Positions 32,416 through 45,441 of a DNA stretch of 64,000 nucleotides are shown one piece after another. Every line of letters begins with the position of its first letter. Position 1 is the stretch's first letter. The stretch covers positions 8,018,323-8,082,322 of the forward strand of contig JAJEKV010000060.1 in the NCBI GenBank assembly GCA_021234155.1. The letters are read 5' to 3'. The position numbers were made by a program, and so were the translations under genes. Source of the DNA: Isoetes taiwanensis (lineage: Eukaryota > Streptophyta > Lycopodiopsida > Isoetales > Isoetaceae). A model generated the notes under the pieces. That model was not told where the DNA came from. It saw only the letters and a list, made by a program, of their open reading frames with translations, and did no database searches.

Positions 32416-34106
32416 CATGTAATCAAAACAGCTATACATTAATAAAATGAAGATGAAACTTGACCATCCCAAGTGGAAGATGAGACATCAGAATAAGCAC
32501 GTGACCACAACGCCCTCTAGATGTGACTAAAAAGGTTAAGTAGGGATCCAGTCCACAAGGGTTACTGGGATAAAAAGAAACAAAATGCACAGATGAGGGT
32601 AACAAAACACATGAAGAAAGTGGAACGAATCTAAAAGTCAAGACAATAAAGATGCAAATAGAGCAACAAAAAAGTAGATGGGATGAATGCCCGGTGAAGA
32701 TAAGGAATAGCACTTGGTAGAAAGGAACCACATAAGAGAGAGCTAGTATGGATAGTGACATGGAAGACAGGGCAAGGAAAAATAGGAAAAGTGAAACCAA
32801 GTAAAAAAGAGGGAATAAGATGAGCGAGTTGGAATGTGTGAAAAGAGGCAAAAACAAAGAAGGAAAGGCGGCGAAAAACATGTGAGCATAGCATAGAGAT
32901 GACCAAGGCAAAGGAGATTAACGAAGACCATGGAACAAATAACAAACTACGATACTTAGTAGAACTATTAGAATATATATAACAACAAAAAGCAGATTGG
33001 ACGAATGATGATTGAATAAAAACTCCTGGGGCAGAAGACTACATGGCAAAAAAGGAACAAAGTATGAGCGGGGCAAAAAAATAGATAACAGCAATGAGAA
33101 ACGGGATGGATAGAGTCAATGAGGCGTGTCAAATAATATGGAGCAATAGAACAAATGGAATAGGAGGACTTGAATGGATGCAAAAGCAGCTGAGGTCGAA
33201 CTGATAGACAAAAGGCAGCAGGATTGAAGGATTATGATAAAACGATTATGGGATCAACATGTCAAGTTTGAATAAACAAGAAACCAAACAAACATGAAAT
33301 GTAGAAGCCGAAGGAAAGAACGAGTCTATAAGAGTCAATGCAACAAAACTTGAAACGTAATGCATAGATAAAGGTAAGGAGATGAATATGAAATGAAGCC
33401 ACCAAAGGAAGAACTGAGTCGACCAGGATCAATGCAAAATGAATGAAATGCACCAATAAGAAGCTGATGAGGAACATGGAACAAGAAGAACGAGGAAAGA
33501 GGAGCAAGTAAGGAATGCTAGAAAATAAAAAACAACAGAGTGCAAAAGTGACAAAGGAGTAATGAGACAATAAAGGTAACAGAATATTGGAAATGAGGCA
33601 AAAAAGGGAAGTGAAGAATGCCAGAGTATTGGAACCATGAAATGCATAAACTGAACAAATGGAACAATGCGGTGAAAGATGGGAAAGGAACTATAGCAGA
33701 GTATTGAATAACGAAATACATAAAGCGAACCATAGAACAATGCAATAAAATATTGGAAAGGAATTGTTGGGATAAAAACAACAAATCCACGATATGGCAA
33801 ACCAAAACAACAACAATAATAAAGCACAAATCTAACAGAATTAATGCACCCAATAATACTACAACAAAAAATACTATGACATCAAACTAACCTAGATAGC
33901 AAATAGAAAAATGAGCAACAAATCAAGGGAACCATGGGAGAAAAATGAAGATAATATCAAAGCCAACATTAAAATATATCTCGATAGGAAAAGAAGACAG
34001 AAGAAGGATATGAAGGAAACACTTTGGAAAGAGATGACAATAGAACCAATGAACTTTGAAAAACCAAACAAACAAAATGGAATAAAGAACAAAAAGGAAA
34101 AAAGGA
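32416..34106. repeat. A-rich repeat block B, copy 1 (inverted partner at 62306-64000)
   Basis: This 1.7-kb block is nearly identical to the reverse complement of 62306-64000. Stretches of over 50 bases match exactly, with a few substitutions and indels, for example near 33390 and 33955. One strand is extremely poor in T and rich in GGAACAA-type words. Its complement therefore lacks TAA/TGA and shows overlapping long open frames of low-complexity F/L/S/I peptide, which I reject as genes. Confidence 0.9.
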
Positions 34107-34686
34107 GCATGAAGAACAATTAGATTAAAGAGACAAGGTATGGCAGTTGAAAAAATGGAACAACTATCTAAAGCAAAACAAGCACTAAAATTAAATAGGA
34201 TCGGAGGAGACGTGGAGCAAAAAAGACATACGTGAGCAAAATGAATGAACCGTACGATTCATGTATGGAGCTAAGAAAGAGACAAAAAACGAGAGCAAAT
34301 GGCCAAACTAGAACAATTGAAAAGATATGAATGGAACAAATAGACCGTGGAGGCTAAGGAGACTAATGACCAAATAGAACCAATATGGACAAAGCTAACT
34401 AAAGCAACTGATGGAATGTAGGGAACAAAAAGATGTCAAGTGGAAGATGAGATTAGTGCAGTAACCAGAACAATAGAACTAGAGACTAATATATTAGCGG
34501 CAACGACACCAAAGGAAGCATGAACACGAAGCAAGGGCGAAATAAGTAAATGGAACAATAGGATAAAAGGGGCAAAGGAACGAATGCAAAGACAGATAGA
34601 ACAAACAGAACAAAGGGAACAAAGAATAAAAGAACAACAGAAATAAACTTGGCCAAGTGATGTGAATGATGTATCCAACCACCCTA
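34107..34686. repeat. A-rich repeat block A, copy 2
   Basis: Near-identical to 30645-31187. Here block B runs directly into block A, and beyond CACCCTAT the sequence continues AATAGACACTAG without the LTR. Thus A and B form one larger unit with B upstream of A. Confidence 0.9.
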
Positions 34687-36660
34687 TAATAGACACTAGT
34701 AGTCTAAAAAGAACCCAAGTATATGTACCAAACCAATAAATCAATGCCGAAGAATGAGCACAACTTGCAAATGCTCTGAAAAACTCCGACACAATAACAA
34801 TTATAGACCTCATACACCCCATACTTAAATTGAAGAGGAAGCCATCACTCATCATAAAAGAATCTCGGCCATTGTTGATCCATGGTGTCACGAAGTTATA
34901 CTAATAAATTTCATCTATTGTTGCCCAAGTTATCACCAAGTCAAGATGGGGTCGCTATTTGACTCAAACCCGTATGAGAAATTGATTAAGATAACAAGTT
35001 CAAATGTACAAAAATGAACCATTAAAATAGTGAGTTCATGAGTACAGAAAATGTGAAAGATATAAATGCTAAAGAATCCATCTGCACAAAGTTTAAAAAC
35101 AATGGATCATAGGCCCATCTTAGGAAGGGCAAAGAAAATCATAGAATGCAAACATCTCACAAAGATTGGAACAAGTAATGCCACAACGCACAATTGCACT
35201 TTGAGACCAAAAAGAAATGCATAACCTATGAATTCTTGCAAGACAACGACAATTGTACAAGATTCACGAAACACAGTCTAGAAGAAACATGATATAAAGG
35301 ATCAAGATCCATGAAAGCGGTCTAGAACAAACATGATAAAATGGGGTCATTACTGGGGAGAGAGTAACACAAGTGATCAGGGGCATTCCGAACACTACAA
35401 ATTCTCCTGAAAAGTTCGCATCATGGCATGGCACAAAAAAACATACAACATCCAAGGCCCATGACAAACCCATCTTATAATGTAGCAGAACAAAACCTGC
35501 CCTTCAGTGGTCGATAAGGAGAGAATAAAGATGCCTATCAGCAAGTCAAAGTTTCATCGAACTAGAACAAGCATGTATCCAAGGGACATAATGGAAGGAG
35601 CGTGTTTGAAAACCCAAATTCAAGATCGACTTGAAGAAACATGCATCTAATGAAGGGTTACGAACCTGAAGCGTAATGTACTTTGACTAGATGAAACATG
35701 AATTCGATGAAGGGGATAAAGCACGCATAAAGCAAAAGAAGGAAACTGAGGTCATAAACATCGACTAGAGGAAACACGGATATACTAAGGAGAATAAATC
35801 AAGCAGAGGCAAGAAAATGGATCCCAAGACCATAATAGAAAAGAAAACATGGATATATTAAGGAAAATAAGCCAAGTTCCTGAACCAACTAAAAGCACAA
35901 AAAATGAACCTAAGGGGGCTAGAACGTGAAACCATTAACCATTTATAACTCTGCATTTCACCAACATGCCAACACACGTTGCCAACCTGGAGGTATCCAG
36001 ACCTGCTGAACCTGCGCCAGGACCAGGCGGTGGAGGCCAAAAACTTTGGCATGGAAAAATTGTGAGCTTGGGATGCAAAATCCAGCACATTCTGAAGCAA
36101 GAATCTAGCAAAAACCTGGAAAGAAACTTAAGCAAGAAACTGAGACAATCAGAAGCAAGAATCGAGCAAGAATCTGGCAAGACTGGAAGCAAGAATCGGG
36201 GAAGAATCTGGCCACTGGAAGACAAGGTTAGCTCAGCAACAGAGAACGGATAAAAACTAACCAACAGTATCAATGAGATCGTGAGTCGTGACGCCAAGAA
36301 CAACAAACTGAAAACCTTTTGAAAAAAGAAAAATGGATTAGATCGAGCAAGCACCGACCATTCCAGTCAAAGTCAGGTAAGAGCAAAGACATAATTGACA
36401 TTGTTAGCTTTGATGAGATAGCCAATAGAACATATACGACATTTTCGATGAAAGCCCGTTGATTAGTGCCAAAGGAGGGATTGATCTTGTAGGGCATGCG
36501 TACTCAACGTCTTCAAAAAATGTTATTTTGCACAAGAAGAGGGACGCTCATTTTTAAGTAAAAAAAGCAACGAAACAAATTTTGAAGAGAAATTATAGAA
36601 TGTATACCCGGTTGGATTAGGCGAGGCACTTTTTGAATCAATCCAAGATGATGATAAACC
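34687..36660. other. Purine-biased gene-free stretch
   Basis: Composition resembles the A-rich blocks but I see no second copy. Around 36070-36200 the words AAGCAAGAATC.GGCAAGA recur irregularly (a degenerate short repeat), giving open frames on both strands that I do not accept as genes. Confidence 0.45.
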
Positions 36661-36668
36661 CGGACCAG

Positions 36669-36808
36669 GGGAATTAGTGGAGGTAGGTTAGTTATTTTCT
36701 ACGGTAAGTATTCTACATTTTATAACGTTCCCATCTCATGGGAATTAGTGGAGGTAGGTTAGTTATTTGCTACGATAAGTATTACTGCTTATAACGTTCC
36801 CATCTCGA
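36669..36808. repeat. 71-bp tandem duplication
   Basis: GGGAATTAGTGGAGGTAGGT ... TATAACGTTCCCATCTC occurs at 36669 and again at 36740. Confidence 0.9.
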
Positions 36809-37024
36809 GGGTGCGGGTTTCATCCCACGTGGTATTCTCGGTGGCCACGGCCCCAAGGGCCGTGATTTAGCGATAATGTTTTAGCTATTGGAACAATACA
36901 ATTTATACATCAAGTAAACAAAATATCATAGAGGTTGTCATGTCCGACTTGTCACAATTGTAGTTTATATAATTCCATTGTATACATTTGGTACTTGTCT
37001 TCTTTATTATGCATCCACTTTGCA

Positions 37025-37144
37025 TGTGTGTTGATGTTATTTAATAGCGTACAAAACCAAGAGCTTACACATCTCAACTCCAGATGTGTGTTGATGTTAT
37101 TTAATAGCGTACAAAACCAAGAGCTTGCACATCTCGACTCCACG
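37025..37144. repeat. 60-bp tandem duplication
   Basis: TGTGTGTTGATGTTATTTAA ... CACATCTCAACTCCAGA is repeated at exact 60-base spacing with three differences. Confidence 0.95.
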
Positions 37145-38500
37145 TCTATGAACTAACAACATTTATCTAACATCAGTATTCATCAAAGATCTTAACAAAC
37201 TTAAATTATGCACATGTACCTTACCTTCTTCGCGTAAGTATGATTTATGCATAAGACCAGCGTAGCTCACTGCAACCAAAGTTCTCCTATTTATCTGAAC
37301 GTTGTTATAACTTAGTATTAGGTACTTCTAGGGACATGAAAGCATGAGCTGTACCTTGTAGCTTTTAGTGCGGATGGCATGAAAATCCCGTGGCATACAA
37401 AACCAGCATGAGAGCTGGGCGTGAGAGCAACATGTGATTTAGCACCCATATCTATCCCATCGGTAGACATAGATTTTCTAGTTGGTGCATGGCTTTAGTT
37501 TATGCTTCAATGAAGAAGTCTATCTATACTGTTCAATAGGTGTCAAGTGGAATCGGGTAGCATGTTTGAATTTGCTTTTGAAGGGTCTCCTGGCATATGA
37601 ATGGATGCCTACTTTGGCAAAAAGGTTGTGGCTGGTGGAATCTGAGTAGAGGACTCTCTTTAATATCAACTCTTGCGGTGGGCTCACCTGAATCTTTGGG
37701 CTGTGTATTTGCTTATGCTTTTAAGATTTAGCCTTGCATTTAGTGGAAGAACATGCAGCAAGATATGTTGTTTATAAACACCACAGCATAATTGAAATTT
37801 ATAAACGACAACAAAATGTCCACAAGCCATCCTTTTAATAAAGCCATGACAGAGAATTTAAGGGTGCTATATCAAACATGCTTGCTTGGAGGAATCTTAC
37901 ACAACATTCAATAATTTGCTAATATTCTAAGAATTTTAAGATTATGCAAATGAGGATGGGATTAATCCAGATAAAATGGTCTTCCACAGCCAAGCCAACT
38001 GGAGGCATATTCTAGCAAGGCTGCCTTGTTAACAAGGGTGCAGAATTCTTCATGAACAACGATAGTGGATGCATTCCTTATTGAAGTGAGCTTAACCGGA
38101 TGTCATTGACAAGGCACAAAAGAAATAACTAGCAATGCATTTAAATTGACAGGGCATTAAAGGTGATAATCACATAATCAGATCAAAATGCGAGTTGAAG
38201 GGAATGTACCTAATTGTCATTACGAGGAGATGCATGCAGCTTCGGCTAGAAGTATCTTTCTAAGAATCTCACCAGGCCATACATGCATTCTCCATTGTTT
38301 AGGTCATCTAACGGCGCGAACCATGATCATACCTCCATTCAGTACAAGTGATCCTAGAGCCAGAAAAGGGCAAAATGGTCAAAAGGGCAGAGTTATAGCG
38401 TGATAAATATACGATGTAGATAAATGCCTAGAGTGCATATGTTTTACACGATGATTTTCGAATCATACTTATTATTTTATCTACATCTGGTAGGAACATT
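37145..38500. other. Gene-free stretch
   Basis: No coding stretch with family features and no clear repeat was recognised. Confidence 0.4.
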
Positions 38501-38507
38501 CATAATC

Positions 38508-38715
38508 TTGTGCAATTACAACCCCAATTGTCTTGAAATCCATTTTTGTTTTGTGACCTGCAATCAATTCCAGAACTGAATTTAGAGCCAGCATTTCCAG
38601 TTCCAGTTAGTAGCACCAACCTTGTCCAACAACAACTCCAATTTCCTTGAAAGAACCTTTTGTCATCTACAATCAAATTTAGAACCAACCTTTGCAGTTC
38701 CTAACGGTAAGCCTT
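38508..38715. repeat. Imperfect direct duplication, about 110 bp
   Basis: CTTGTGCAATTACAACCCCA...TTTAGAGCCAGCATTTCCAGTTCC and CTTGTCCAACAACAACTCCA...TTTAGAACCAACCTTTGCAGTTCC lie in succession. Confidence 0.75.
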
Positions 38716-38958
38716 CTAGAATGAACAGATAAAACCAGGAAAGGAAGCAGCAGCAAATACAGCTATACTTAAACAGCTATGCCTTAAAGCAGCAGACAAC
38801 TCAAAGACTACTACCCAGATCTTAGCTTTCTTACTGATTTGTCGTGGTCGAAAAATTGCTTTCTGAAACTGAAGTTTCCAAAACTTTGTTTGTTGACCCA
38901 CAAAATCAATGCTGCATCTTCGTCATATTTATTATTCCCCATGCTCATATTGCATGCA

Positions 38959-38982
38959 TGGTATGGTATGGTATGGTATGGT
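38959..38982. repeat. (ATGGT)n microsatellite
   Basis: Five pentamer copies in a row. Confidence 0.9.
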
Positions 38983-40123
38983 ACGCTACGTCTGTGACAT
39001 TATTGTCCCATACGTTTGGATCATCATCATCCCCATCAGATTTTTTTTGATCATATTGATTTTGTCTGTCTCATAAAGAGGCAAGGCAGAAATCTGCTCA
39101 TTTTCCATGGCATCTCCAGTTAAGCGGAGATATAGATTCAAGCGGGAAAGTAAAAGGTAGAACCTTGCAGTATTATATCGAGGGCACACAGTTTTGACAG
39201 ACATACAAACTAGCACTGCTACTCATCAAGGTATAAAGCATCAAGGCTCTTACACATCAAGGTACATCTAGCACTGCTCATCATTTTAGACAGAAGAATA
39301 GCAGATCATGTGAGGAAGGTATTTTGCACAGAGAAGTACCAGATCATAAAACCGGGAAAAAAAAAAAAGAAAAGGGGTTTCAAAAGAAACGTACTTGATG
39401 CCGACTTGCTACAGAATAGTCTTGCCGCTGTCTTGGTTCGCTGCAAGATGTGATTTTTGTTTATGAAGATGCGCAATCAGTGAGTGACTTAGAAGGAATC
39501 CGGCAACAGAAACGGATCTGAACGGCATAAAATGTATATCCCACAGTCGTTTCTTCAAACATTCAAAAGCATATATAATAAACATCAAAGCAAAATCAAG
39601 CACGACTATACTTGAACAGGATCTGTTCTATAGTTCGTACTAGGAACTATGCTGAAAATGCATAGACAAATCTCACAACCCGGACGATGAAGTGGAGCCT
39701 GCTGGCTTGAGCGCGATTGCCGGTTCTGCTCTTCCTTGCGAAGTGTAGGCCATCGATGACCGTCACAGTGGTACATTCCACCACTGCTGAAGGTCAGCAG
39801 GCAGTCTGACGGGTTCCTTTTTGAATGACCATTATGTATTTTTTTTATCAAACGTATCAAACGCTTCTATTTTTTTTCCAGTTCGGGAAATTTTTGAACT
39901 ACTAAAAAAACTACTATGGTCAGATTAGTTAGTCTGCATTTTCTCATGTTTGTGAATGGCCCTCGTGCGATTATCTGATCGCATCAATCTCCACCGTTAA
40001 ATCGGCATCTTGGCAGGGAAGGTTATTTCTGATAATCCATCGCTCCCGAAAGATTATCAAGGCCACCGGGAGATTGAGGAGATTATCGATCCATGGTGAT
40101 AATCGCCTCCACCGGATAAAGAA

Positions 40124-40225
40124 GGGTTAAACCCGCTTGCGAGGCCATTATGGCAAATAATCGGGCGAGCCCGGAGGGGCGAGCCCGTTTATTTGCAATA
40201 ATGGCCGAGCAAGGGGTTTAACCCC
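40124..40225. repeat. Long hairpin 1
   Basis: Left arm 40124-40172 (GGGTTAAACCCGCTTGC, GGCCATTATGGCAAATAA, CGGGCGAGCCC) is the imperfect reverse complement of 40177-40225, with only a few loop bases. It shares the CATTATGGCA[AG]ATAA core and GGTTAAA outer word with the hairpins at 41327 and 41739. Confidence 0.9.
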
Positions 40226-41326
40226 TTTAACCGGCAGTTTCGAGGAGATTTTGCACTTTAACCTTTGGATAAAGAATTTGTGTGCTGGGCAAAGGGGCTA
40301 CGGATCAGATTCGTATCTGCGGAGATTAGCTTACTTTGTGGAGAGCACGTCTGGAAAAATTGGCGCCTGAGAAGATATGATGGCGATGGAGGGAGATTCA
40401 TGGAGGAACATGCATTTGCTAGTGTTTTCTTATGTGCTTGCATACTGGACTGCATGATTCTTGACTGGATTCATGATTCAATGCTGCGTTTTGTATGATT
40501 TTACATTTAGTGATCTTTGCTTGCTTCTGGCTGTGCATTGAAGCCCTCTGATGCATTATGCCTTTCTCTAAGTCTTTCTAAGCATGTTCTCATTATTGAA
40601 TGTCAATCGCTTTTTGCGGGAAAAATAATGCTATTAACGGGGGATCTTCCCATGAAGGAGTTGGAGAAAACAATAGAGGCTTGCACCATTCAAAGTCGCA
40701 TTCAAAAAGACTAAGGGAAAAAGGGGGCATGCTCCATTACGGCTAAAGAAAAGCTTTTGTTCTATTGCACCATAGCTATCACTCTCTTGTGCTTTCTTGA
40801 ATAGACCTTTAGCCCATTTGATCTCCTTACTTGAATTCCGCTACCGAAATGTGCAATAGCAATCGTGTACCATAAAAGCGACTTCTTCTCTAAGCTCAAC
40901 CATATATTTGGGCAAAATCGTGATTGATTAGAGTTGAACTTGGTTTATGAACCATTGATTGTTGAGATGAATCGATTTATGTGGATGTCCAATGTTGTAG
41001 ATTTGTTGCAAGTGCATTCTAAGTAGAGTTTCCGCAATAAAGTTTTTTTTTCCTATGTTTTACCATTTTTTGATCATCAATGATCTTTACGGTGTTGTTG
41101 TATAGGAATTAGCAACTCTATCACGAGAACTAGTTAGTTCATGGTCCGTTTAACATGTTTGTGAATGGCCCTTGAAATTGCAATTTGCTTGTGAATCAAT
41201 CTCCACCACAATAATGACCGGCACTTTTATGCGGCCTGTTTATCATGATAAACAGGCTGAAAATGTCACATTATGCCTAATAATTGAACTACATCTAATG
41301 GCCAGGATTAAAATCTCCGAGGAACT

Positions 41327-41451
41327 GCCGGTTAAAGGAGGCCAACCCTCCCCTCTCGATCATTATGGCAGATAACCCTCTCGGCCTTCCGACCTCAAGG
41401 GTTATCTGCCATAATCATCTCAAGAGGAGGGTTATCCTCCTCTTAACCGAC
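41327..41451. repeat. Long hairpin 2
   Basis: Left arm 41327-41384 pairs with 41394-41451. The innermost TTATGGCAGATAACCCT matches without error, the outer part with mismatches. Weaker pairing (CTAATGGCCAGG with CCCTGGCCGTTGATTG) extends the structure to about 41290-41490. Confidence 0.9.
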
Positions 41452-41738
41452 AGGCTTTTAGATCAACGCATCCCTGGCCGTTGATTGCTGCCCTGTGATA
41501 TGCCATAACCGGCAAGTGGAAACGGGGGAAAGGAGCAGTGGTGTTGCAACTTTGCCCTCCATTCAACTTCAGAGGAATTTTTTTTTGCCTTGGATTCAGC
41601 CTCGGCTGTTGATAATCCAGGCTAGGAATTGATAATCGAGCTCTGGACTTTTGATAACCGATCTATGGCCCTGCGAAGCTGTGATAACTGAGCTATGGAA
41701 GCTCAGATCCTAGCTATGGATGAGGCAGCTTGCCTACC

Positions 41739-41863
41739 CAGTTAAAGGGGATAAACACCCCTGCTCACACATTACCTCAGATAAACGGGCTCGCCCCTCC
41801 TGGCTTGCCCCTTTATCTGAGGTAATGGGCCCTCAGGCATGTTTACCCCCTTCTTCAAGACTG
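41739..41863. repeat. Long hairpin 3
   Basis: Left arm 41739-41796 (CAGTTAAAGGGGATAAACAC...CATTACCTCAGATAAACGGGC) pairs with 41804-41863. The core ATTACCTCAGATAA is perfect. Confidence 0.9.
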
Positions 41864-41869
41864 AATCGT

Positions 41870-43460
41870 TATATGAATTTTGGGCAAAGATAGGCATTCC
41901 CAAAATTGAAGAAGCTAACAGATCTTGAGCTAAGAAGTACTATAAGGAACAGGCAAGCCATTTGTTTGTTTATGAACCTACTTCGCAGGAATGACTATTC
42001 CGAGGCATGTAAGGAGCTTGGCCATCTTTTGAGAGTCATCTTTCTTAGTGCGCCCAAGACACTCTAGGGAGCTATGATCCGAGATGTATTCATAGCTTCT
42101 GAGTATAATTCTGCCCCTGTACCTGTAATATAGCTTGCTACAATTAAAAATAGTTGCAAAGAGAGGTTATCGTATAGAAAAACTTAGCTGCATTTGAGCA
42201 CATTCCACGTTATTTTAAGCACTTAACCCTATTTTTTTAACACTTATGATTTGAGTTTAAAAGATTACGCACTTTTATTTATTGATATGATGTGAATTTT
42301 CTTCTAGAATGTATTGGAAACAAGTGTCAACTGCAAACACACTTTTGCAAGATGTGCAATCAGCCAGTCCAATAAAACAGACTATTGTGGCATCACGAAG
42401 GCAATGTAGGCATCAATATCAAAAATATGATACTTGCATCTTTGCATCACTTTCTCATCATTGTTTCATGTTGCATCAAGAAGGATAGACATTGATTACA
42501 TTATGGTATGTGGGTCATGTGCTTTCATGAGCGGTAATGCCACGGTACATTCCTTGGATAGGGACGCTCTATCTTCTACCTTGACCTCTCGTAGTGGCGA
42601 CGTATTAGGCCTAGCTTGCTATGGATCTCTGGCAAACCTGCATACCATGGTACAATCGGAACAAGTCTCCTATTCTAAGTCAGTCAAAACCCTTGATCCA
42701 TGATTAGGCGGTTGAGCAACTATTCCTGCATGTCGTCTAAATCTGATACCTTCCCATTGGCAAGACATTGTAGGCCGTGGATAACATCTTCCTCTCCGAT
42801 TTCTAGTGCCGGACATATTTGCGAGGATATTGCTGCTTGAGCCTCCTGAGGATCATAGAGCTGCTGCAACTATTGCACATATTGCTCGAAAGTGATGTTC
42901 GCTATAGGGTGTGTAGGCTTTTTTGAGCACCCTTAGACCGAAGGTTCTGGTATGATAGCCCAGGAGATAGAAGATTTCCCTCTGATGCTCCACGACGTAC
43001 TTGGCTTTCTTACCTTGAGGAAAATGCGATACATATCTTATGAATTGTCAACAAATGGATATGCAAACTCCTACTGATTATGTAGTAGAAATTTTTATGC
43101 ACAGAAGCTAAGCAACCCCAATCGAGAAGACACCCAAGGAGGGCAATCGAAGTTACAAAGGAAGATTGCAGAAGCCCACAATGCCAAAAACAAGAGGATA
43201 AGACAAGAAAGCGAAAACAGAACAAACAATACAACTTGATTGGCAAGAAACCGGATTCAGCTATGGATCAAGAGGGAACAACGATAAGGAAAAAATCTGA
43301 CCCAATTAAGGCAGATAAGCTTAGGCTGGAAGATTACTAGATTTCCTTTGAGAAAAAAATGAGGGAGGCAAAAATGCTCACACATTTTAGCGCAACCGTT
43401 GGAGCCAAATCTTGCTTGGTAATTTGCTAACTATTGCTCAAAATCTGAATAATCTTATCT
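41870..43460. other. Gene-free stretch before the B3 relic
   Basis: An open frame at 42434-42703 and weak minus-strand open stretches at about 42850-43010 show no recognisable domain. The last 300 bases may be intron of the B3 relic that follows. Confidence 0.35.
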
Positions 43461-43466
43461 ATGCAG

Positions 43467-44230
43467 CAACTTCCTTTCTCTAAAGTCAATAAGCACTTGT
43501 GCACTGATTCTTTGATTATCACAGGAGCAAATAATGATCATCCTGTTAAGGTTGATAGATAAGATTACAAGATATACCTTGCTGATGGGTGGCTTAAGTT
43601 AGAACAAGAGCAAGGCTTTGAAAAAGGAAACATTTTATTTTGCAAGATTGAAAGACATGAGAAGAAAATAATGAAATATAAACATACAGCGTCTGCCACC
43701 AAAATGGCCCCCGATTCCAAAAAATAGAAGTTACTTAAGGATGACAATATGACAAGAAAAAGACGAAGATCTGAGACTAGCTCTGATAAACCCCTCAAGG
43801 AAATGATACAAGCTGCAAGGGAAAGGCTTCCTAATGATCTATACTATATTATAGAATTCACAAAATCTCTGGTGCAACAATCCGGGCTTGTAGGTCTTGT
43901 ATTCTAAATTATCTTATTTTTCCTAATCAAAACTTGATTTCGTGCAGAATCTTCCTTTTTGTTTCGCAGCCAATATTTCTGTTAAAAATGGGAACACCGT
44001 GGATGTTACAGTCGCAGGTTCCGAGAGCCAAAGGGTTAAGTGGTATAAATATCATAATACCAAACATCTTGGTTTAAGATGGACAAACTACTTCTATTGC
44101 ATCATTTAAAAGGTGAAGATTGGGCATTGCTCGAAGTGACAAACAAAAGAGCCATAACTTTTCATATCTATCACGGTAAAATTCTTCGTCTGTCTCAGAC
44201 TTTCATGAAGAACTAGAAAGATGCTTTGGT
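43467..44230 (+). pseudogene. Broken two-domain B3 gene (REM-like)
   Basis: After acceptor TATGCAG, exon 1 reads QLPFSKVNKHLCTD, KIYLADGWLKLEQEQGFEKG and NILF, a B3 domain matching exon 1 of the gene at 21950. It is broken by TAA near 43560 and TAG near 43725. A linker (MTRKRRRSETSSDK, EMIQAARERLP) and a second acceptor (CGTGCAG, about 43946) lead to NLPFCFAANISVKNGNTVDV. A frameshift follows, then GEDWALLEVTNKRAITFHIY. The relic ends at a CACTA-type terminus (44253). It is more similar in linker and second domain to the relic at 28605-29093 than to the intact gene. Confidence 0.8.
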
Positions 44231-44252
44231 GACAGTTTTGAAGCATTTGGGC

Positions 44253-44420
44253 CACTACAAGAGGATGGGTCCATAGTCTCAACTCTTGTGTCAAGACATA
44301 AGTGTAGCGACAACTTTGTGTCAAATGCTACTATCTTGACACAAAATGCTTCTATTATGTCAGAATTGTGTCAAGGTCATAGTGTCAGTTATTTCATCGA
44401 AGCAATGACAACTTTAAGTC
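44253..44420 (+). mobile_element. CACTA (En/Spm-like) element terminus
   Basis: CACTACAAGAGGATGG followed by many TGTGTCAA/TTGACACA words within 170 bases (TTGTGTCAAGAC, TTTGTGTCAAATG, CTTGACACAAAATG, ATTGTGTCAAGG). This is the subterminal repeat pattern of CACTA elements. The matching TGTAGTG end was not found. Confidence 0.65.
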
Positions 44421-44722
44421 ATCGCGTTTTGCAACGAATTCTAAAGAATATTATAACTAAGTAAGTTGCGACAACTTTACTTGGGACTTATAACAAAATG
44501 CCATTCCATCCTGCATCTAGTATTTTGATGTAACACATACAAACGATGTGGATCAACTTACATAGTGCAGACCACTCATGCATCTTAATGATAAAACTTC
44601 ATCCAATCTTTTAAGGGATAATGTTGAATATTGATATGTATAATGATTATCTCTATCATTAGAGTCATAGCATGAAGATTAACAATATTGACTAATGATT
44701 TATGAACACATCAATTTGTTGC

Positions 44723-44726
<4 letters not shown>

Positions 44727-44753
<27 letters not shown>

Positions 44754-44775
44754 GATTTTTTACGTCCATGGGAAC
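44727..44775 (-). mobile_element. Possible retroposon 3' tail, (TTATC)n
   Basis: A (GATAA)n run at 44727-44752 is followed by GATGATTTTTTACGTCCATG, close to GATTTTTTATCGTCCACTGA at the tail at 18985. I read it, with caution, as another minus-strand copy of the same microsatellite-tailed retroposon. Confidence 0.4.
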
Positions 44776-45170
44776 TCAATGGCATATATCTCATTATCAA
44801 GTTATATAAATGAAGAGTCAAATCCTCCATTACTTCTCAATGATCATGCACATGTTTTGTACATTTTCGTCTTTAATGTAATCATCATCATCATAGCCAT
44901 GGACATGGATTTGTGCATTGAATGGAGACCATTGGACATAATCAACTTTTATATCACTGTTCATTTTCTATCTTTGTTACAATGCCATGCATAATTGACG
45001 ACAAAATTACATTGTAGGAAAATCATGCTTACTTACATTTAAAAAATGATAGTTCAGTTGCAAAACACACGCATGCACTTCATTATACTCTAGTCCTAAT
45101 AAACACAATGCTCCCTTACCAATGAATGTACTATGTGAGCTAGAGATTTTCTACGAGAACTACGTTTATC

Positions 45171-45196
45171 GTATGGGTAAAAGCATGAAAGGGTGT
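45171..45196 (+). repeat. Left TIR (45175-45196) with flanking GTAT
   Basis: Perfect inverted match, 22 of 22, to 54465-54486. It is followed by TACGTACATCGTAC and TAGATGTACATC, subterminal palindromic words. Confidence 0.9.
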
Positions 45197-45441
45197 ACGT
45201 ACATCGTACTGAATTGAAGGACGAATTTGTGCTTTTTTGGGGTACATTTTAGATGTACATCAAGATACTATGGTTTGTCGTTTTGTGTCAGATATGCAAT
45301 GATTGCAAGATCATCCCTGACATTCCCCCCGAAATTCTTGGTTAACCACCGAACCACCGAACCAAATTGAATGGATCCGTCCCTCCCTTTCCGAAATTCC
45401 CCCCTTTCACAGGAAGAACACCGAAGGAATTTCAGAAGCAA

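Noticed and set aside
35935-36354. Open frames on both strands (139 and 95 codons).
   Set aside because: The region is a degenerate AAGCAAGAATC.GG repeat; both strands are open for composition reasons and no family motif appears.
40500-41300. Open frames between the hairpins.
   Set aside because: All are short, interrupted in every frame and lack motifs.
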